NCBI RefSeq assembly: GCF_005937985.2
Contig: NZ_CP042172.1
Span: forward strand, 1,054,001 to 1,118,000
Origin: Arthrobacter sp. KBS0702
GTDB lineage: Bacteria > Actinomycetota > Actinomycetes > Actinomycetales > Micrococcaceae
Reading direction: 5' to 3'
DNA length: 64,000 nucleotides
The position numbers and the translations under genes were made by a program. The notes beneath the pieces were generated by a model that did no database searches, was not told where the DNA came from, and saw only the letters and a list, made by a program, of their open reading frames with translations. Positions within the stretch are counted from its first letter, which is position 1. Every line of letters begins with the position of its first letter. Positions 60,715-64,000 of the stretch are shown here, in pieces.

Positions 60715-61710
60715 AGGCCGGCCGGGAACGCAGCAGCACGTCGTGGCGGAAGGCGGACGACCTTGCCGGCCGGCCGTGGACAGGCCGGGTCCGCGAATAC
60801 GACCTCCTCAAGGAGCTCACCATTGGCATCGTGGTGGTGGGCCTGCTGGTACTCGGTTTGTCCGCCGTCTTCGGCTCCCCGGACGAGCCCAGCGTGAGTC
60901 TCAAGACGTGGGCCAGCGCCGCCCCGGCAGATTTCGTCGCAACGGCGGCCAAGGAGCTCGCCGGAACATCGGACACCGCGGGGTACGGGCCGCCCTATAA
61001 CGCCACTCCGGACGCGTCACAGAAAATCGGCCCGGTGGATCTCCAAAGTCTCGCCGGCGTCCGGCTCCCGGTCGATACCGCCAACGACTTCGTGGTCGGC
61101 CCGCTGGAGGCCCTGCCGTCGCCACCGGCCGCATTGGCCGAGTGGAAGGCCGCTACCGACCAACAGCGCTCCGACTGGGCCGCCGCCTACTCCGACGCCC
61201 TCGCCGCAGCCCCCGACAATGACCCGACCAAGGTGGCAGCCGGGGCGTATGGCCCGGTCCCCGGGCTCACCGGCTCATTGTTGGAGATGGCACGCAGCGG
61301 AGCCCTGGACGGCGTGCTCCAGGGCGGCTGCACGCAGCGGAGCCCTGGACGGAGTGCTCCAGGGCGGCGGAAATTTCTACAGCATGGACTACACCCGCAG
61401 CCTCCTGTTCCTCGGCGACGGCAGCTATTTTCCGGACCTTGCGGCAAGCCAACATCTCTCCGGAGACCAATGGGGCGTGATGAATGAGACCGGCGACACC
61501 CCCGGGCAGTCCTGGCTGTGGCTCTTCTCGCTCCTCTACCAGGTGGAGCCGTTCAAGTCCTCACCCAGCGTCGACGCCCTTGCGGTGTTCACAATGGTGG
61601 TGTTGACCGCGTTGCTGACGCTGCTGCCGTTCATCCCCGGTCTGCGGTCGCTGCCCCGGAGGCTCCCCGTTCATCGCCTGATCTGGAAGGACTACTATCG
61701 GAACCGCTGA
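60711..61710 (+). pseudogene. Cytochrome b subunit-IV-like protein, frameshifted by 40-bp duplication
   Basis: The frame from 60711 encodes a cytosolic basic start, a helix (about 35-55) and an outside domain. It leaves its original frame at a 40-bp tandem duplication (61290-61369) and stops at 61487. Past the repeat, a second frame runs to 61710 and carries GNFYSMDYTRS, a C-terminal helix and LPFIPGLRSLPRR, which resembles the end of the cytochrome b C-terminal domain. Deleting one 40-bp copy would join both into one protein of about 319 residues. It overlaps the cytochrome b stop (ATGA). No CxxCH motif was seen. Confidence 0.82.
61290..61369 (+). repeat. 40-bp tandem duplication causing frameshift
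   Basis: 61290-61329 and 61330-61369 match at 38 of 40 bases; they differ at the 23rd base (C/A) and the last base (T/G). Because 40 is not a multiple of three, the second copy shifts the reading frame. Confidence 0.93.
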
Positions 61711-61828
61711 GCGGATTTATCGGCAAAACGTGGCCCGGCGTTGCTTCGGCCGACCCTGGTGGCGGCGGCATCTGGGAGCGGCAGATGGCTCGGCAATGAA
61801 TGTCAGGGGTGCTCTGTAGGCTTCTTCC

Positions 61829-63277
61829 ATGGACGGCAATCAGAGGCCCGAAGTGGTTCAGATGGCAGGCATGACGGTCGCGGACCTGGTCCGGATCGTG
61901 GCCGGCCTCCCGGCCCCGGCCGGCGCAGCCGCGCTCATCGGTGAGACTCGCGAGCTGGAGGACCTGAAGTCCGCCCTGGCGGCCCGGCAGGCACGGAATG
62001 CCGTCGCCTTCGACCTGTCCCAGCGCCGTGATCAGTCCCTTGCCGGTCTCCCGGTCGACGAGTTGGGCGTCGGGGTTGCGGCGCAGATCGCACTGGCCCG
62101 GCGGGAATCACCGGCCAAGGGCGGCCGGCTTTTAGGCTTGGCGAAGGCCTTGGTGACGGAGATGCCCCACACCCTCGCCGCGCTCGAGACCGGGCAGCTC
62201 AACGAATGGCGCGCCACGCTGCTGGTGCGGGAAACGGCATGCCTGTCCGCGGAGGACCGGGCTGCCGTCGACGAGGAACTCGCGGCCGATACCGGGACGT
62301 TCGACGGCGCCGGAGACCGCCGCATCATCTCCGCCGCCCGGGCCGCAGCGTACCGCCGGGACCCGCGATCGGTCACCCAGCGCGCGGCTCATGCCGCGAC
62401 CGAATGCCACGTCAGTCTCCGCCCGGCGCCGGACACCATGTGCTACCTCACCGCACTGCTGCCGGTCGCGGCCGGTGTCGCCGTGCAGGCGGCCCTGACC
62501 CGGCATGCCGATTCGGTCCGCAGCTCCGGTGATCCCCGCTCCCGTGGCCAGCTAATGGCCGACGCCCTGGTCGAACGCACCACCGGGAAGGCTGGCGGGA
62601 TCAGCGGCGTCGAGATCCAGCTGGTCATGACCGACCGCAGCTTATTGCAGGGCGACAGCGAACCCGCTCGGCTCCCGGGCTATGGCGTCGTCCCGGCAGG
62701 CTGGGCGCGGCAGCTGTTGGTCGGGGCCGGAGACACGACCGGCGCCGGCCAAGGAACGGATGCGGGCAGCGACACTGACGCAAGCCCCGCGTTCAGGATC
62801 TGGCTCCGCCGGCTCTTCACCGACCCCGCCACCGGGGAACTCCTCTCGACGGACTCCCGCGCCCGGCTCTTCCCGGCCGGGCTGCGCCGGTTCATACAAG
62901 TCCGCGACGAAACCTGCCGCACGCCGTACTGCGACGCCCCGATCCGGCACCTGGACCACATCATCCCCTGGCGCAGCGGAGGGGCGACTACCTCCGGCAA
63001 CGGCGCCGGGCTCTGCGAAGCGTGCAACCACACGAAAGAAACACCGGGCTGGAGCGTTAGGCCCCGACCCGGCCCCCGGCACACAATCGAAACCACAACC
63101 CCTGTCGGTTACAGGTACCGTTCGATGGCACCGCCGCTGCCGGGCACCTGTCCCACTGGCGCGCCGTTGCCCAACGCAGCCGGACCGGCCACGGACGCAG
63201 GCCATCACCGCCGCGAACTACGGCATCACGCCAAGACCGTTAAACGCACCCGTTACTTCCGGGCGCTCGCGGCCTAA
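61829..63277 (+). CDS. DUF222/HNH endonuclease-family protein
   Basis: A 482-residue protein with an N-terminal DUF222 region (about 60-330) and a C-terminal HNH nuclease domain: [19 protein letters not shown] followed by [11 protein letters not shown], with the zinc-type cysteines and HNH histidines intact. This is the abundant 13E12-repeat family of actinobacteria, often multicopy and of unproven function, possibly mobile or self-propagating. The ATG at 61829 has no strong ribosome-binding site. Codon use resembles the neighbours. Confidence 0.9.
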   Translation: MDGNQRPEVVQMAGMTVADLVRIVAGLPAPAGAAALIGETRELEDLKSALAARQARNAVAFDLSQRRDQSLAGLPVDELGVGVAAQIALARRESPAKGGRLLGLAKALVTEMPHTLAALETGQLNEWRATLLVRETACLSAEDRAAVDEELAADTGTFDGAGDRRIISAARAAAYRRDPRSVTQRAAHAATECHVSLRPAPDTMCYLTALLPVAAGVAVQAALTRHADSVRSSGDPRSRGQLMADALVERTTGKAGGISGVEIQLVMTDRSLLQGDSEPARLPGYGVVPAGWARQLLVGAGDTTGAGQGTDAGSDTDASPAFRIWLRRLFTDPATGELLSTDSRARLFPAGLRRFIQVRDETCRTPYCDAPIRHLDHIIPWRSGGATTSGNGAGLCEACNHTKETPGWSVRPRPGPRHTIETTTPVGYRYRSMAPPLPGTCPTGAPLPNAAGPATDAGHHRRELRHHAKTVKRTRYFRALAA

Positions 63278-63304
63278 GTGGCGGCGTCCGTGGGACGGGT
63301 GACG

Positions 63305-64000
63305 TCAGCGGGCGCCCACCTGCTCCGGCTCACCTTCGGGCTCGGCAGCTGAGTCGGCTGCAGCGTCCGCCGCCGGCTTGCGGAGCTTGGCGCCCTCGAC
63401 GTCGACGTCAGGCAGGATGCGGTCCAGCCAGCGCGGCAGCCACCAGGCCTTGCTGCCCAGCAGGTACATCACGGCCGGGACGATCGTCATCCGGACCACG
63501 AACGCGTCGACCAGCACACCGAAGGCCATTGCGAAGCCCAGCGGCCGCACCATGTTCAGGTGCGAGAAGATGAAGCCGGAGAACACGCTGACCATGATGA
63601 TCGCGGCGGCGGCGACTACGGCGGCCGCATGGCTGAAGCCGGAGCGGACCGCGTGCTTGGCGGTTTCGCCGTGCATGTAGGACTCGCGCATGCCGGAGGC
63701 GATGAACACCTGGTAGTCCATGGCCAGGCCGAACAGCACGCCGATCAGGATGATCGGCAGGAAGCTCAGCACCGCGCCCGGGTTCTCGACGCCGAACACG
63801 CTACCCAGCCAGCCCCACTGGTACACCGCGACGACGCCGCCGAAGGCTGCGGCGAGCGAGAGCAGGAAGCCGCCGGTGGCCAGCAGCGGGACCACGATGG
63901 AGCGGAACACCAGTAGCAGCAGGATCAGCGAGAGCCCGACGACAATCGCCAGGTACGGCGGCAGCGCGTCGCCGAGCTTGGTGGACACGTCCACGTTCCC
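63305..64000 (-). CDS. MMPL-family RND transporter, C-terminal part
   Basis: The C-terminal 231 residues of an MMPL/RND-type exporter; the frame runs off the window edge, so the GTG at 63994 is not a proven start. Five hydrophobic helices form the second transmembrane bundle, with the conserved GLAMDYQVFIASGMRE proton-relay region and FGVLVDAFVVRMTIVPA. MMPL proteins export lipids or hydrophobic compounds. The cytoplasmic tail is acidic and Ala-rich (AADSAAEPEGEPEQ). Confidence 0.9.
   Translation of the reverse strand, partial: GNVDVSTKLGDALPPYLAIVVGLSLILLLLVFRSIVVPLLATGGFLLSLAAAFGGVVAVYQWGWLGSVFGVENPGAVLSFLPIILIGVLFGLAMDYQVFIASGMRESYMHGETAKHAVRSGFSHAAAVVAAAAIIMVSVFSGFIFSHLNMVRPLGFAMAFGVLVDAFVVRMTIVPAVMYLLGSKAWWLPRWLDRILPDVDVEGAKLRKPAADAAADSAAEPEGEPEQVGAR

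Noticed and set aside
61829..63277. HNH gene as evidence of a phage or integrated element
   Set aside because: DUF222/HNH genes are common chromosomal genes in actinobacteria. No integrase, attachment repeats or composition shift were seen.

Overview
The window is a GC-rich actinobacterial chromosome segment. The gene content (SCO4848-family and DUF2505 proteins, SufS/SufU, AccA3 with Maf, a NirB-CobA-NnaR nitrite module, a DUF222/HNH endonuclease, abundant GTG starts and leaderless-looking promoters) fits the Micrococcaceae, probably Arthrobacter or Pseudarthrobacter. That placement is inference from gene families, not from a search. I saw no rRNA, tRNA, CRISPR array, prophage or transposase.

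Layout. 1-2003: 3' end of a large secreted PKD-repeat protein. 2079-11759: first exopolysaccharide locus, with a beta-helix lipoprotein, GT2, Wzx-like flippase and GT4 on the minus strand, and a Wzz/kinase-like protein, a Wzy-like polymerase and a Tat lipoprotein phosphodiesterase on the plus strand. 11850-15457: sufS-sufU, a first UDP-glucose dehydrogenase and a VanZ protein. 15539-23755: small conserved genes, an SDR/DUF2867 protein, mfd, a YdjM-like membrane hydrolase and deoC. 23870-30514: nitrite assimilation, with an FAD protein, nnaR, cobA and nirB on the minus strand and nirD divergent from them. 30511-35288: phosphosugar mutase, Rrf2 regulator, purine nucleoside phosphorylase and an LpdA-like quinone reductase. 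35289-41288: a compact second polysaccharide operon made of a hyaluronan-synthase-like GT2, two membrane-tethered beta-helix proteins and a second UDP-glucose dehydrogenase. 41706-47753: a lipoprotein, a TetR-SDR-SRPBCC operon, an aldehyde dehydrogenase, a HemG-like flavodoxin and membrane proteins. 47775-52948: nitrate uptake and reduction (narK-like, nasC, nasB-like). 53035-54472: a CmtR-like metal sensor, a CDF exporter and a thioredoxin-like protein. 54716-64000: an MHS transporter, a glutamine amidotransferase, accA3, maf, a small cytochrome b cluster whose last gene is frameshifted by a 40-bp tandem duplication, an HNH endonuclease and part of an MMPL exporter.

How the parts fit. Nitrate import (NarK), nitrate reduction (NasC with NasB), nitrite reduction (NirB/NirD), siroheme supply (CobA) and the regulator NnaR make a full assimilation pathway, split into two blocks about 17 kb apart. 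A four-repeat, 11-bp-periodic GlnR-type box lies between nirB and nirD, and a weaker one lies upstream of narK. The 35.3-41.3 kb operon looks like a self-contained machine for a uronic-acid polymer: UDP-glucuronate supply, a processive synthase, and two surface beta-helix proteins that could modify or cut the chain. It is the best candidate for an undescribed system here.

Recurrent architecture. Four convergent gene pairs overlap by exactly 4 bp through shared stop codons (CTAG or TTAG). Several regulator and enzyme genes have a core promoter placed so that transcription would begin at or next to the start codon, which implies leaderless mRNAs.
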